Part shown: positions 8,967 through 17,838 of the stretch, one piece after another | Numbering within the stretch: the first letter of the stretch is position 1 | Layout: each line of letters begins with the position of its first letter | NCBI GenBank assembly: GCA_031292015.1 | Contig: JARLHY010000139.1 | Span: 108,685 to 172,684 of the forward strand | From: Negativicutes bacterium | GTDB lineage: Bacteria; Bacillota_C; Negativicutes; Sporomusales_B; JARLHX01 | Direction: 5' to 3' | Length of the DNA: 64,000 nt | Notes under the pieces: generated by a model | What the model saw: only the letters and a program-made list of their open reading frames with translations | Told to the model about the DNA's origin: nothing | Database searches by the model: none | Position numbers and translations under genes: made by a program

Positions 8967-8970
8967 TTTT

Positions 8971-9072
8971 TTCAAAAAAGAAATAATTGTTCCAAAAATG
9001 AAATTATGGCATCGGGTCTTGCGTCTATTGACTTGATGTCATAATTTTTTGTTCTGTTTTTTCAAAAATGAA
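8971..9072 (+). promoter_or_regulatory. Three near-palindromic activator sites (TTC-N6-GAA)
   Basis: TTCAAAAAAGAA occurs at 8971-8982, TCCAAAAATGAA at 8991-9002 and TTCAAAAATGAA at 9061-9072, each a dyad of TTC/GAA halves around an A-tract. Sites 1 and 2 are 20 bases apart (two helical turns). Site 3 lies 70 bases from site 2 (close to seven turns of 10.5 bases would be 73). They begin five bases after the activator gene stop and lie 43-160 bases upstream of the sigma-54 promoter, where enhancer sites are expected. Confidence 0.65.
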
Positions 9073-9114
9073 AAATAGGCACAAAAAGAACGGGAAAGGC
9101 AGTGGTTTTTATTT

Positions 9115-9130
9115 TGGCATATTTCTTGCA
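9115..9130 (+). promoter_or_regulatory. Sigma-54 (-24/-12) promoter of the catabolic cluster
   Basis: TGGCATATTTCTTGCA has the GG and GC dinucleotides at the exact sigma-54 spacing and matches the consensus TGGCAC-N5-TTGCW except at one or two positions. The expected transcript begins near 9141, leaving a leader of about 200 bases before the first gene. Confidence 0.85.
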
Positions 9131-9339
9131 CTCTAAATAGTTTGAAAATTTGCTGCCTGCTAAAGCAGGTGGTGGGACAAGGATTCTGAGCAGGTCAAAC
9201 GATGAAGGAGGGATAACCGCCGCTTGGAACAGGGTGGAAACCGGGGGCAGAAGTTTCCGTAGTATCAGTACAAAATATGGGTATTCACGGCCTAAACGCA
9301 GCCGGGAAATATTCAAGCGAGAGACCGGGAGGGTGTAAA
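9131..9339 (+). other. Long untranslated leader of the catabolic cluster
   Basis: About 200 bases between the sigma-54 promoter and the first start codon. It has purine-rich stretches and one short open frame without a ribosome-binding site. I see no known riboswitch. Confidence 0.4.
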
Positions 9340-10098
9340 GTGGAAGAGTACAGTATTATTCCCATCAAAGTCGGCGAGTTTCTTGGCATCGAGAAATCAA
9401 ATCTTACTTATCAGCTGGATTGCGGGCAGAAGCTAGTGGCACCGATCATTATGTATCTGATAAAGGGGAGGGATAAGGCGATCCTGGTAGATACCGGTGC
9501 GTCGGACGAGGAGTGGGCGAAGGATTACCATCATGGGCTTCGCCGGCCGCCGGAAATGCATCCGATAGCCGGTCTGAAGAAGGCGGGGGTTTGTCCCGAC
9601 GATATCGAGATTGTTGTCAACACTCATCTTCACTGGGATCATTGCTTTAACAACAACCTGTTTACCAAGGCAAAGGTCTTTGTCCAAAAACGGGAGATGG
9701 AATACGCCATCAGCCCGCTTCCGCCTCACTACGTGTACTACGAGTCGCATCAGCTCGGCCTGCGGCCGCAGTGGTTCAACGGCTATGAGCGGATCGTGGC
9801 GGTGAACGGTGACTTTAACCTATTGCCGGGAATTGATCTTGTGACAATTCCGGGTCATACGCCGGGAATGCAGGGAGTCCTGGTGAACACGGCCAAGGGC
9901 AGGTACCTGATAGCAAGTGACTGCCTGGGGCTTTTTGAGAATTGGACAGGAAACGGCATTCATAAGCATATTCCCTCAGGCATTCATTATCGTCTTGATG
10001 AGTATTACAAAACCTTTGAAAAGATGGACAAAATCTGCGATTATGTTTTACCTGGCCACGATCCGCGGGTGTTTGAGCACGGGACATACCCGTATTGA
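9340..10098 (+). CDS. Metallo-beta-lactamase-fold hydrolase, lactonase-like
   Basis: 252 residues. The start is GTG at 9340, preceded by GGGAGGG. The zinc-binding signature NTHLHWDHC lies near residue 93, with further ligands in TIPGHTPGMQ, ASDCLG and LPGHD near the end. This is the pattern of N-acyl-homoserine-lactonase-type enzymes, which open lactone rings. As first gene of a carboxylic-acid catabolic cluster it may hydrolyse a lactone or ester form of the substrate; quorum quenching is an alternative. No signal peptide, so it acts in the cytoplasm. Confidence 0.85.
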   Translation: MEEYSIIPIKVGEFLGIEKSNLTYQLDCGQKLVAPIIMYLIKGRDKAILVDTGASDEEWAKDYHHGLRRPPEMHPIAGLKKAGVCPDDIEIVVNTHLHWDHCFNNNLFTKAKVFVQKREMEYAISPLPPHYVYYESHQLGLRPQWFNGYERIVAVNGDFNLLPGIDLVTIPGHTPGMQGVLVNTAKGRYLIASDCLGLFENWTGNGIHKHIPSGIHYRLDEYYKTFEKMDKICDYVLPGHDPRVFEHGTYPY

Positions 10099-10154
10099 TG
10101 GAAAGGCGTCCTGGCTGCTAGGATTGGTAAAGTCAAATTAACAGGAGGTATATC

Positions 10155-11492
10155 GTGAATACTGGCTCAGATTCGTCAAGGCAAACTGTCAGCAGTGTTG
10201 TGGAAAAGCTTTCTCTTACCAATACCCACTATTTTGTTGTTATGGCCGCAGCTTTGGGATTTATGTTTGATTCGTTCGACACCTATATCGTATCCTACGC
10301 CATGCCCTCGATCATCAAGGAGTGGCAGATTACGCCAATGGTCAACGGGATGCTGACTTCGGCCGGCATTTGGGGAATGTTCCTGGGGGCGATGTTTTGG
10401 GGACCGATCACCGACCGATACGGCCGTAAGGTCGGTTTCATCGGCACTGTCATGGGCTTCAGCCTTCTGACAGGGTTGACCGCTTTCGCCGCCGATGTCA
10501 TGCAGTTCGGCATCATCCGCTTTGTTACCGGCATGTGCCTGGGGGGAATGATTCCCATCAACACGGCGCTGGCTTCCGAATACGTCTCTGCCAAGCACCG
10601 CGGCCGGTTCGTAGCCGTGCTCACCGTGCTCTGGCCGTTTGGGCTGCTGGTGGCGGCGATTTCGTCGCTGACTCTGGTTGTCGATTACGGCTGGCGTGTT
10701 CTGTTTTATATCGGGGTGCTGCCGGCTATTTTGGCAATATTTGTTACCTGGAAAGTGCCGGAGTCGCCGCGCTGGCTGGCTATCAGGGGCCGCACCAAAG
10801 AAGCCGCGGTTATCCTGAGGCAGCTTGGCGCCAGCGAGGACGACTTGAAAAACCTTCAGTCCGAGGAAATCACTGAAAAAGTGCCGATTTGGGTTTTACT
10901 GAAAAAACCTTATCTGAAAAGGTTTATTTTAACCGCCGGTTATTACTTCTTCGGCTATTTCGGCTATTACGGGTTTGTGCTGTGGCTGCCGTCGATTCTG
11001 GCCACCGTTTATCAGCTCAGCCTGGCCAGAACCTTCACTTATACCCTGTATGTAGCGCTGGCAGCAATTTTGGGCCGGATGACCGCTTTTTACACCATCG
11101 AGAAATTTGGCCGGAAGCAGCTGTTCTATGTCGGCTTCGGCCTCGGCGGCGTGGCGGCCCTCATCTTCGGGACCCTCAAGGATCCGACTTACCTGCTCTG
11201 GGGCGCCTGCCTGCTGTCTTATCTTTACGAGCAGGCTGTTGCCGGAACGGTCGTCTGGACCGCCGAGCTTTATCCCTCGCAGGTTCGGGCTACGGCAACC
11301 TGCTGGTCCACCGGCGCCGGACGCGTGAGCTCGGCCCTTGCCCCGGTTGTTTTCGGTTATTTCATGGCTAACCAGATGTACTACAGCATCTATATTACTA
11401 TGGCCCTGTTCTTCTGGGTGGCTGTTGCCCTGGTCTACTTCATCGGTATCGAGACCAAAGGCAAGTCCCTTAAGGATATCGGCGCCGCGTAA
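10155..11492 (+). CDS. MFS transporter, carboxylate/aromatic-acid:proton symporter type
   Basis: 445 residues with about 12 hydrophobic helices. GTG start after ACAGGAGGT. The A-motif between helices 2 and 3 is GPITDRYGRKVGF, and the second half contains the equivalent ...IEKFGRKQLFY. The N-terminal FMFDSFDTYIVSYAMP resembles the AAHS/sugar-porter branches of the major facilitator superfamily, whose members import aromatic or short carboxylic acids. Inner-membrane uptake of the cluster's substrate is the obvious role. It is 56 bases downstream of the hydrolase gene. Confidence 0.88.
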   Translation: MNTGSDSSRQTVSSVVEKLSLTNTHYFVVMAAALGFMFDSFDTYIVSYAMPSIIKEWQITPMVNGMLTSAGIWGMFLGAMFWGPITDRYGRKVGFIGTVMGFSLLTGLTAFAADVMQFGIIRFVTGMCLGGMIPINTALASEYVSAKHRGRFVAVLTVLWPFGLLVAAISSLTLVVDYGWRVLFYIGVLPAILAIFVTWKVPESPRWLAIRGRTKEAAVILRQLGASEDDLKNLQSEEITEKVPIWVLLKKPYLKRFILTAGYYFFGYFGYYGFVLWLPSILATVYQLSLARTFTYTLYVALAAILGRMTAFYTIEKFGRKQLFYVGFGLGGVAALIFGTLKDPTYLLWGACLLSYLYEQAVAGTVVWTAELYPSQVRATATCWSTGAGRVSSALAPVVFGYFMANQMYYSIYITMALFFWVAVALVYFIGIETKGKSLKDIGAA

Positions 11493-11603
11493 CCTTCGCA
11501 GTCAGGGCCAAATCCAGCGGAGAGTCACCTGGCCTCCTGAACAGATGACTCTCCGGGCCGCCCCAGCGGACGGCGCGAGAAGACAACCAGGGGGTGAATG
11601 TGA

Positions 11604-12437
11604 GTGAACGAAGAAAATCCAGTTATCCTGGAAAAGGTGGCCCAGGTTTTGCCGCTGGTCCAGCAGGCCCTCGACCATGAGGTCGGCTTCGCCCTGACCG
11701 ACAGGGAAAAGTACCTGCTCTATGCACCAGCCAAAGATCTTGATTTGCGCAACAAGGTCGATGACCGCATCAAGGAGGGGACCGGACTGCACCGGCTGTT
11801 CCGCGACAACCTGCCCTTCCTGGCGATGCGGGTGAATAAAGAGTTATACGGCGTACCGTATGTGGTGAAAGTCAGCGCCATCCACAACGACCGGCGGGAA
11901 ATCATCGGGGCGATTGCCCTGACATGGTCGGTCGCCCGCCAGGAAGCCCTGAAGGAAATGGCCGGCAATGTGCTGCAGCATATCAGTACACTGGCCAGTA
12001 CGACAGAGGAGATTACCGCCCAGTCGCAGGAAATAGCGGCAACCATCGGGGCATTGACCCAGATCGTTGAAGTGTCGCAGACCCGGGCGTCCGAGACCGG
12101 TCAGGTTCTCGGTTTTATCAAGAATATTGCCGGACAGACCAATCTGCTGGGGCTTAATGCCGCTATCGAGGCGGCCAGAGTCGGTGAGCAGGGACGGGGC
12201 TTCGGGGTGGTGGCCGAGGAAATCCGCAAGCTGGCTGCCAGCAGCGCCGAATCCATCGCCAGGATTACCGCCATTGTCGGCACGATACAAAGCGACAGCA
12301 CCAATACCTACAACCAGGTCAACCGCGCAGAAGCAGGCATTACCCAGATAGCCGAAGCAATCGCCCATATTGCTCAGGCTACCGAACAGCTGCGGGCCAT
12401 GGCTCTTCAACTGGACAAGGAAGCAGAGACTTACTGA
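11604..12437 (+). CDS. Soluble methyl-accepting chemotaxis protein, short signalling domain
   Basis: 277 residues with no membrane helix. Residues about 1-110 form a small sensory domain ([35 protein letters not shown]). Residues 115-277 form a shortened chemoreceptor coiled coil with the conserved hairpin tip ([29 protein letters not shown]). GTG start after GGGGGTG. Its place between transporter and enzymes suggests a cytoplasmic receptor for the imported acid or its metabolic state. The signalling helices are short compared with classical receptors, so it may act in mixed arrays or regulate something other than the flagellum. Confidence 0.85.
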   Translation: MNEENPVILEKVAQVLPLVQQALDHEVGFALTDREKYLLYAPAKDLDLRNKVDDRIKEGTGLHRLFRDNLPFLAMRVNKELYGVPYVVKVSAIHNDRREIIGAIALTWSVARQEALKEMAGNVLQHISTLASTTEEITAQSQEIAATIGALTQIVEVSQTRASETGQVLGFIKNIAGQTNLLGLNAAIEAARVGEQGRGFGVVAEEIRKLAASSAESIARITAIVGTIQSDSTNTYNQVNRAEAGITQIAEAIAHIAQATEQLRAMALQLDKEAETY

Positions 12438-12470
12438 GCCGGCTGACCGGGCAAACAGGGGGACAAAAGG

Positions 12471-14429
12471 ATGCAACAATACTCACAATTGCTATCAACA
12501 GGACAAATAGGACGAATGACGGTTAAGAACCGAGTGATGATGGCGCCGGTGGCCACCAATTTCGCCGACCACAGCGGCGGAATCAGCGAGCAGATGATTC
12601 ATTATTACTGCGAACGGGCCCGCGGCGGCGTTGGCCTTATCATTGTCGAGAACGCCAACGTCGATTGGCCGGAAGGGGTCAACGGAGCGGTGCAGCTCAG
12701 AATCGACGAAGACAGATTCATCCCCGGACTGGGGCTGCTCCGCGAAGCGCTGCACGACGCCGAACCGACCTGCCGGGTGGCCCTGCAGATCAATCATCCG
12801 GGGGCAGCGACCAAAGCGGGCCGGACAGGCGGCCTGCAGGTTGTCGGTCCGTCGGACGTTCCCGTCAGACCGCTGGGCGAGGTGCCACGGCCGTTGACAG
12901 CCGCCCAGATAGAAGCGCTGGCCGGAAAGTATGCGCTGGCTGCGCTGCGGGCCAAGAAAGCAGGCTTTGACGCGGTGGAGGTCCACGGCGGTTTCTGTTA
13001 CCTGCTGGCCCAGTTCCTGTCGCCGTTTCACAACAGGCGGACCGACGATTACGGCGGGTCGCCGGAAAACCGGCTGCGGTTCCCGGTAATGATCATCCGG
13101 AAAGTCCGCGAATTGGTGGGGCGAAACTTCCCGGTTTTGTTCCGGCTGAACGCCGACGAATTTATCGAGGGTGGCATCACACTTGCCGACAGCAGAATCT
13201 ACGCCAGAGTCCTTGAGCAGGAAACCGTCGATCTGCTGCATGTGACGGCAGGCTCGGGCTACAGCGTGGACCGGCACATCGAGCCGATGTCTTATCCCCA
13301 GGCGTGGAAAGCCTACCTTGCCGCCGAGATCAAGAAGGAAGTGACCATTCCGGTGGCCACGGTCGGCACGATCAGGGAACCTCAGGTCGCGGACGAACTC
13401 ATTGCCGCCGGAAAAGCCGATTTTGTCGCCCTTGGCCGCACTTTGATCGCCGATCCCCACTGGGTGAATAAAAGCGCTCGGGGCGAGGCGGTGAACCGCT
13501 GCATATCGTGCAACGTGTGCGCCGGGCGGCGGCTGGCCTATGATTTGCCTGTCAGGTGCTCAGTCAATCCGACTGTCGGCAGCGAGAAAATCGAGCGGGA
13601 AAGGAACCGTCAGACGGTCGCACCCAAAAAGGTGCTGGTGATCGGTGGCGGGCCGGCGGGCCTCAGGGCCGCGCTGGAGACCAGCAAAGACGGTCACAGA
13701 GTGGTGCTTGTCGAACGGGATAACGTCCTGGGGGGCCGTGGTCTGATCGCCGCGGTGCCGCCGCATAAGGAAAAAGTAGCCTGGCTGATCGCCGATCTGG
13801 TCCGGCAAGTTGAAAATAGCAATATAGAAGTGAAAATGGGAACCGCGGCCGATATGACGATGATCAGAGCAATCAGGCCGGATGTCGTTATTTTGGCTGC
13901 CGGCTCGGATACATGCCTGCCGCCGGTGCTGACCGAGGCTGAAGCCGCCGAATGTATGCTGGCTGAAGATGTTCTGAAAAAAGCGTACCAGCCGTCAGGG
14001 CTGACTATCGGAGTGATCGGCGGAGGTTCGGTCGGCTGTGAGTGCGCCGAGTACCTGGCCGGCCGGGGCAACAGCGTCTATATCTACGAGATGATGGAGG
14101 AAGTGGCCGCCGACGCCGACCCGATATCGCGCGGAGATCTTTTAAAGCGACTGGCGGAGAACCATATCATGGTCAAGACCGGCCACTGTGTCCAGGATAT
14201 CAGGCAAGGCACCATCGCCTGCCGGTTCGGGGCCGATGAGACGAAGGACCGGGTGGACCTTATTGTTGTGGCGACCGGCACCAGAATGCCGATGACGCTG
14301 GTCCAGGAACTGTCTGCCGGTACAAATGAGTTCGATGTTTACGTCATCGGCGATTGTTTCAAACCAGGCCGTTTTGTTGATGCTTCCCGCCAGGCCTATA
14401 TGACTGCCGGGAAAATAAGGAACGGTTGA
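12471..14429 (+). CDS. NADH:flavin oxidoreductase, Old Yellow Enzyme / 2,4-dienoyl-CoA reductase family
   Basis: 652 residues. An N-terminal FMN-binding TIM barrel (MMAPVATNF at about 24-32, VEVHGGFCYLLAQFLSP near 170) is followed by a 4Fe-4S cysteine cluster CISCNVC near 344-350 with a further Cys in PVRCSVNP. The C-terminal half has two dinucleotide folds (VIGGGPAGL near 388, VIGGGSVGCECAEYLA near 513). This is the architecture of FadH-type reductases that reduce activated C=C bonds with NAD(P)H. In this operon it could reduce an unsaturated acid such as an aconitate- or itaconate-like compound. The substrate is inferred only from context. Confidence 0.88.
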   Translation: MQQYSQLLSTGQIGRMTVKNRVMMAPVATNFADHSGGISEQMIHYYCERARGGVGLIIVENANVDWPEGVNGAVQLRIDEDRFIPGLGLLREALHDAEPTCRVALQINHPGAATKAGRTGGLQVVGPSDVPVRPLGEVPRPLTAAQIEALAGKYALAALRAKKAGFDAVEVHGGFCYLLAQFLSPFHNRRTDDYGGSPENRLRFPVMIIRKVRELVGRNFPVLFRLNADEFIEGGITLADSRIYARVLEQETVDLLHVTAGSGYSVDRHIEPMSYPQAWKAYLAAEIKKEVTIPVATVGTIREPQVADELIAAGKADFVALGRTLIADPHWVNKSARGEAVNRCISCNVCAGRRLAYDLPVRCSVNPTVGSEKIERERNRQTVAPKKVLVIGGGPAGLRAALETSKDGHRVVLVERDNVLGGRGLIAAVPPHKEKVAWLIADLVRQVENSNIEVKMGTAADMTMIRAIRPDVVILAAGSDTCLPPVLTEAEAAECMLAEDVLKKAYQPSGLTIGVIGGGSVGCECAEYLAGRGNSVYIYEMMEEVAADADPISRGDLLKRLAENHIMVKTGHCVQDIRQGTIACRFGADETKDRVDLIVVATGTRMPMTLVQELSAGTNEFDVYVIGDCFKPGRFVDASRQAYMTAGKIRNG

Positions 14430-14500
14430 TCCTTGCAGGTTTCCGTGATTTATAACTCGAACACCGAATTATACCGGTTTAAGAAAGGAGCGGAAAGCCA

Positions 14501-15190
14501 TTGCTTACCAACGAGCTTGAAAAAATGTGCCTAGTTGCCCAAGGACCCAATCATGGGGCGGCGCCTATTCCCCAGGAGGGCAGGTGGGTTCAGGCCAAGG
14601 AAATCAAAGATATCTCCGGTTTCGCTCACGGCTGTGGCACGTGCGCGCCGCAGATGGGCACCTGTAAACTCACCCTGAATGTCAAAGACGGAATGATTCA
14701 GGAGGCTTTGATCGAACATATCGGCTGCTCCGGGATGACACATTCGGCGGCGATGGCCGCGGAAATTCTTCCCGGCAAAACACTGCTGGAGGCGCTCAAT
14801 ACCGATTTGGTGTGTGATGCCACCAACAGCGCGATGAAGGCGCTCTTTCTGCAGATCGTCTACGGACGCAGTCAAACCTCATTTTCCGACGGCGGCCTGC
14901 CGCTGGGGGCGGCGTGGGAAGATCTGGGCGCCGGGATCCGCAGCCAGGTGGGGACGTCTTACGGTACCAAGGACAAAGGACCCCGCTACCTGGACATTAC
15001 CGAGGGCTATGTCACCAAAATGGGACTGGACGAAAACAACGAAGTTATCGGTTACGAATTCGTCAGTCTCGGCAAGATGATGGAATTCATCGCCAAAGGG
15101 ATGAGCGCCAACGACGCCCTGGAAAAAGCCAGAGGGACTTATGGCCGCTATGCCGAGGCAGTGAAACGGATCAACCCGCGTCAGGAATAG
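14501..15190 (+). CDS. NifU-like iron-sulfur cluster assembly scaffold protein
   Basis: 229 residues. TTG start with AAAGGAG ten bases upstream. Cysteines in HGCGTCAP, GTCK, EHIGCSGMTHS and DLVCDATNSAM resemble a NifU/IscU scaffold, here extended at the C-terminus. Together with the next gene it forms a pair, NifU-like scaffold plus GGGtGRT protein, that recurs in anaerobes and whose function is not established. Inside a cluster with two iron-sulfur (de)hydratases and an iron-sulfur flavoenzyme, a dedicated cluster-supply role is plausible. Confidence 0.8.
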   Translation: MLTNELEKMCLVAQGPNHGAAPIPQEGRWVQAKEIKDISGFAHGCGTCAPQMGTCKLTLNVKDGMIQEALIEHIGCSGMTHSAAMAAEILPGKTLLEALNTDLVCDATNSAMKALFLQIVYGRSQTSFSDGGLPLGAAWEDLGAGIRSQVGTSYGTKDKGPRYLDITEGYVTKMGLDENNEVIGYEFVSLGKMMEFIAKGMSANDALEKARGTYGRYAEAVKRINPRQE

Positions 15191-15202
15191 GAGGGACAAA
15201 GG

Positions 15203-16204
15203 ATGATAACTTTTGAAGGAATCGACCGTCGCCGCGAAGGAATCGCCAATTGCCTGCAGGCCTACGGCATTGAGTCGCTGGAGGAAGCCCGCAGCCTTCT
15301 GGAAAGTCGCGGCATAGACGCTTTTGCAATAGTCAGGGGCATTCAGTCGATCTGTTTTGACGACGCGTGCTGGGCTTATATTCTCGGTGGTGCTGCGGCT
15401 CTGAAAAAAGGGATTGCCGACGCGGCCGATATCGCCGAAACCATCGGCGAAGGTCTTCAGGCTTTCTGCATCCCGGGGTCGGTGGCTGTTCACCGCAAGG
15501 TGGGCCTGGGGCACGGCCGGCTGGCCGCCAAGCTTCTGCGGGAAGACACCAAGTGTTTTGCCTTTTTGGCCGGCCATGAATCTTTCGCCGCGGCGGAAGG
15601 GGCAATCGGTATCGTCCAATCAGCCAACAAGGTCAGAAAACAGCCGCTGCAGGTGATTCTGAACGGCCTCGGCAAAGACGCCGCCTACATTATTTCGCGG
15701 GTCAACGGGTTTACCTATGTTCGTACCCAGTATGACTATCATACCGGCGAGCTGGCAATCGTGAATGAGCGGGCCTTTTCGAAAGGCGAGCGTGCGGCGG
15801 TGCGCTGCTATGGCGCTGATGACGTTCAGGAAGGTGTCGCCATCATGATCCGCGAGGGCGTGGATGTCTCCATCACCGGCAATTCCACCAACATGACCCG
15901 TTTTCAGCATCCGGTGGCAGGGACGTACAAGAAATGGTGCTGGGACAACGGCAAAGCTTACTTTTCCGTGGCCTCCGGCGGCGGAACCGGCCGGACCGTC
16001 CACCCGGACGACAACGGCGCCGGGCCGGCGTCCTACGGTCTGACCGATACGGTGGGCCGCATGCACTGCGACGCCCAGTTCGCCGGTTCGTCGTCAGTAC
16101 CTGCCCATGTTGAGATGATGGGCTTTTTGGGGATGGGAAACAATCCGATGGTAGGGGCGACTGTCGCCATGGCGGTGGCTATTTCCCAGTCGGTGAAATC
16201 TTAA
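15203..16204 (+). CDS. GGGtGRT protein (PF14057-type)
   Basis: 333 residues. ATG after GAGGG. The defining motif ASGGGTGRTVHPDDNG lies near residue 257. Cysteines in IQSICFDDACWAY and elsewhere could bind metal or form persulfides. The family is conserved next to the NifU-like scaffold, 12 bases upstream here, but has no assigned reaction. It ends 35 bases before prpF. Recognition rests on the motif and its partner gene; the role in Fe-S delivery to aconitase-type enzymes is my inference. Confidence 0.85.
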   Translation: MITFEGIDRRREGIANCLQAYGIESLEEARSLLESRGIDAFAIVRGIQSICFDDACWAYILGGAAALKKGIADAADIAETIGEGLQAFCIPGSVAVHRKVGLGHGRLAAKLLREDTKCFAFLAGHESFAAAEGAIGIVQSANKVRKQPLQVILNGLGKDAAYIISRVNGFTYVRTQYDYHTGELAIVNERAFSKGERAAVRCYGADDVQEGVAIMIREGVDVSITGNSTNMTRFQHPVAGTYKKWCWDNGKAYFSVASGGGTGRTVHPDDNGAGPASYGLTDTVGRMHCDAQFAGSSSVPAHVEMMGFLGMGNNPMVGATVAMAVAISQSVKS

Positions 16205-16239
16205 TAATGCGAGACCAAATAGATTAAGGAGGTTTGAAC

Positions 16240-17394
16240 ATGCATCCGGAAATGGAAATGCTGCGCTGCGCCATCGTGCGAGGCGGTACCAGCAAGGGCG
16301 TATTCATTATGAAGAACGAGCTGCCCAGGGACCCGGCAAAGCGGGACGCCGTCATCCGGGCCATCTACGGCAGCCCGGACGTACGTCAGATCGACGGGTT
16401 GGGAGGGGCCGACGTACTGACAAGCAAGCTGGCGATCATATCTCCCTCCACCCGGGAAGACGCCGATGTTGATTATACTTTCGGCCAGGTCAGCTTTGAA
16501 ACCGATTTTGTCGATTACGGCGGCAACTGCGGCAATATTTCCTCGGCGGTGGGGCCTTTCGCCATTGATGAAGGTCTGGTCGAGCCGGTGGAGCCTGTCA
16601 CAACCGTGCGCATCCATCTGACCAACAGCAACAACATTCTTATCGCCGAGGTGCCGGTGAAAGACGGCAAGGCGATGGTCGAAGGCGACTTTGCCATCGA
16701 CGGCTGCCCAGGCACCGGCGCCAAAATCACCCTTGACTGGTCGGATGTCACCGGCGGCGTTACCGGCAGGCTGCTGCCCACCGGCAACGCCAAGGACGTG
16801 ATCGAGGTGGATGGCGTCAAATATACCGTTTCCATCGTTGACGCCGGTAATCCGGTGGTATTCATCCACGCCGGCGACCTGAAAATGAAAGGCACCGAGT
16901 CACCGGCCGAGATTGAAGCCAACAAGCCGCTGATGGAGACCATCGAAAAGATTCGCGGCCAGGCCACCGTCATGTGCGGCATGGTCGACAAGCCGGAAGA
17001 GGCCAAGTTTAAGAGCCCTTACGCTCCTTTCTTCGCTATCGTCAGCCCGCCGGCCGACTACAGGACGATCAGCGGCGGTGAGGTCAAGGCCGGGAATGTC
17101 GATCTTGTCTCCAGGCTGCTGTTCATGCTGAAGATGCACAAAACCTATCCGGTGACAGGTACCGTGGCGACCGGAGCGGCTGTCCGCGTTCCAGGCAGCG
17201 TGGCCTGGGAGGTTCTGCGGGAAGAGGCCAAATCGCGGGTGACGGTAAATATCGGCCATCCGGGCGGCATTATTCCGGTAGAGGCCGAAGGCGGGACCGT
17301 CGACGGCCAGGTGAAGGTGACCCGGCTGGGGGTTTACCGGACGGCGCGCCGGATTATGGACGGCCATGTCTATGTGCGGAAAACGGTTTATTAA
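16240..17394 (+). CDS. PrpF-family isomerase (methylaconitate/methylitaconate isomerase-like)
   Basis: 384 residues. ATG at 16240 with AAGGAGG seven bases upstream. The protein shows the two-domain diaminopimelate-epimerase-like fold of PrpF: RGGTSKGVFI near residue 13, then GGNCGNISSAVGPFA and GHPGGIIPVEAE. Characterised relatives move a double bond in tri- or dicarboxylic acids: PrpF (2-methylaconitate), Mii (3-methylitaconate to dimethylmaleate), aconitate isomerase and 4-oxalomesaconate tautomerase. Here it likely produces the cis-unsaturated acid that a downstream aconitase-family enzyme hydrates. Confidence 0.88.
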   Translation: MHPEMEMLRCAIVRGGTSKGVFIMKNELPRDPAKRDAVIRAIYGSPDVRQIDGLGGADVLTSKLAIISPSTREDADVDYTFGQVSFETDFVDYGGNCGNISSAVGPFAIDEGLVEPVEPVTTVRIHLTNSNNILIAEVPVKDGKAMVEGDFAIDGCPGTGAKITLDWSDVTGGVTGRLLPTGNAKDVIEVDGVKYTVSIVDAGNPVVFIHAGDLKMKGTESPAEIEANKPLMETIEKIRGQATVMCGMVDKPEEAKFKSPYAPFFAIVSPPADYRTISGGEVKAGNVDLVSRLLFMLKMHKTYPVTGTVATGAAVRVPGSVAWEVLREEAKSRVTVNIGHPGGIIPVEAEGGTVDGQVKVTRLGVYRTARRIMDGHVYVRKTVY

Positions 17395-17415
17395 TAAACG
17401 GTGGAGGCGTGAGAA

Positions 17416-17838
17416 GTGTCAATGATCCTTAAAGGCAGATCAATCAGCAAGGGGTATGCCGAAGGCGAAGCCCTCCTGTGTCACGAACCCATCGGCTTCA
17501 ACTTCGGAATGGATGTCGAGACAGGGACGATTATCGAACACAACCACGAACTGCAGAACAAGTCGATCAAAGATAAAATCCTCGTGTTTCCCAACGGCAA
17601 AGGCAGTACCGGCGGTTCCTACGTCGTTTATCAGCTGGCCAAGGCCAACACCGCGCCCAAGGCTATCATCAACGTGATGACAGAGACGATTATCGCCGCC
17701 GGGGCAATCATGGGCGGAATACCGGTGGTGGATAAGCTGGACAAGGATCCGCTCTCGGTCATCGTCAATGGCGACTATGTCAAAGTGGATGCTACCAACG
17801 GAACGGTAGAAGTGATTAAAAGGGGTGAAACCAAATGA
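17416..17838 (+). CDS. Aconitase X small (swivel) subunit
   Basis: 140 residues, the DUF126-type swivel domain of aconitase X. GTG start with GGAGG nine bases upstream. Family hallmarks are SKGYAEGEALL at the start, FPNGKGSTGGSYVVYQL (containing the family's conserved serine) and the alanine-rich NTAPKAIINV. It overlaps the large subunit by four bases (ATGA), as expected for an obligate heterodimer. Characterised aconitase X proteins are cis-3-hydroxy-L-proline dehydratases (bacteria) or mevalonate-5-phosphate dehydratases (archaea). Neither substrate fits this neighbourhood well. Confidence 0.87.
   Translation: MSMILKGRSISKGYAEGEALLCHEPIGFNFGMDVETGTIIEHNHELQNKSIKDKILVFPNGKGSTGGSYVVYQLAKANTAPKAIINVMTETIIAAGAIMGGIPVVDKLDKDPLSVIVNGDYVKVDATNGTVEVIKRGETK

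Noticed and set aside
9004..9023. Second sigma-54 promoter (ATGGCATCGGGTCTTGCG).
   Set aside because: The GG-to-GC spacing is one base too long; the site at 9115-9130 has exact spacing and is better placed.
9150..9338. Short reading frame in the leader of the catabolic cluster.
   Set aside because: It lacks a ribosome-binding site and starts within about ten bases of the predicted transcript start.
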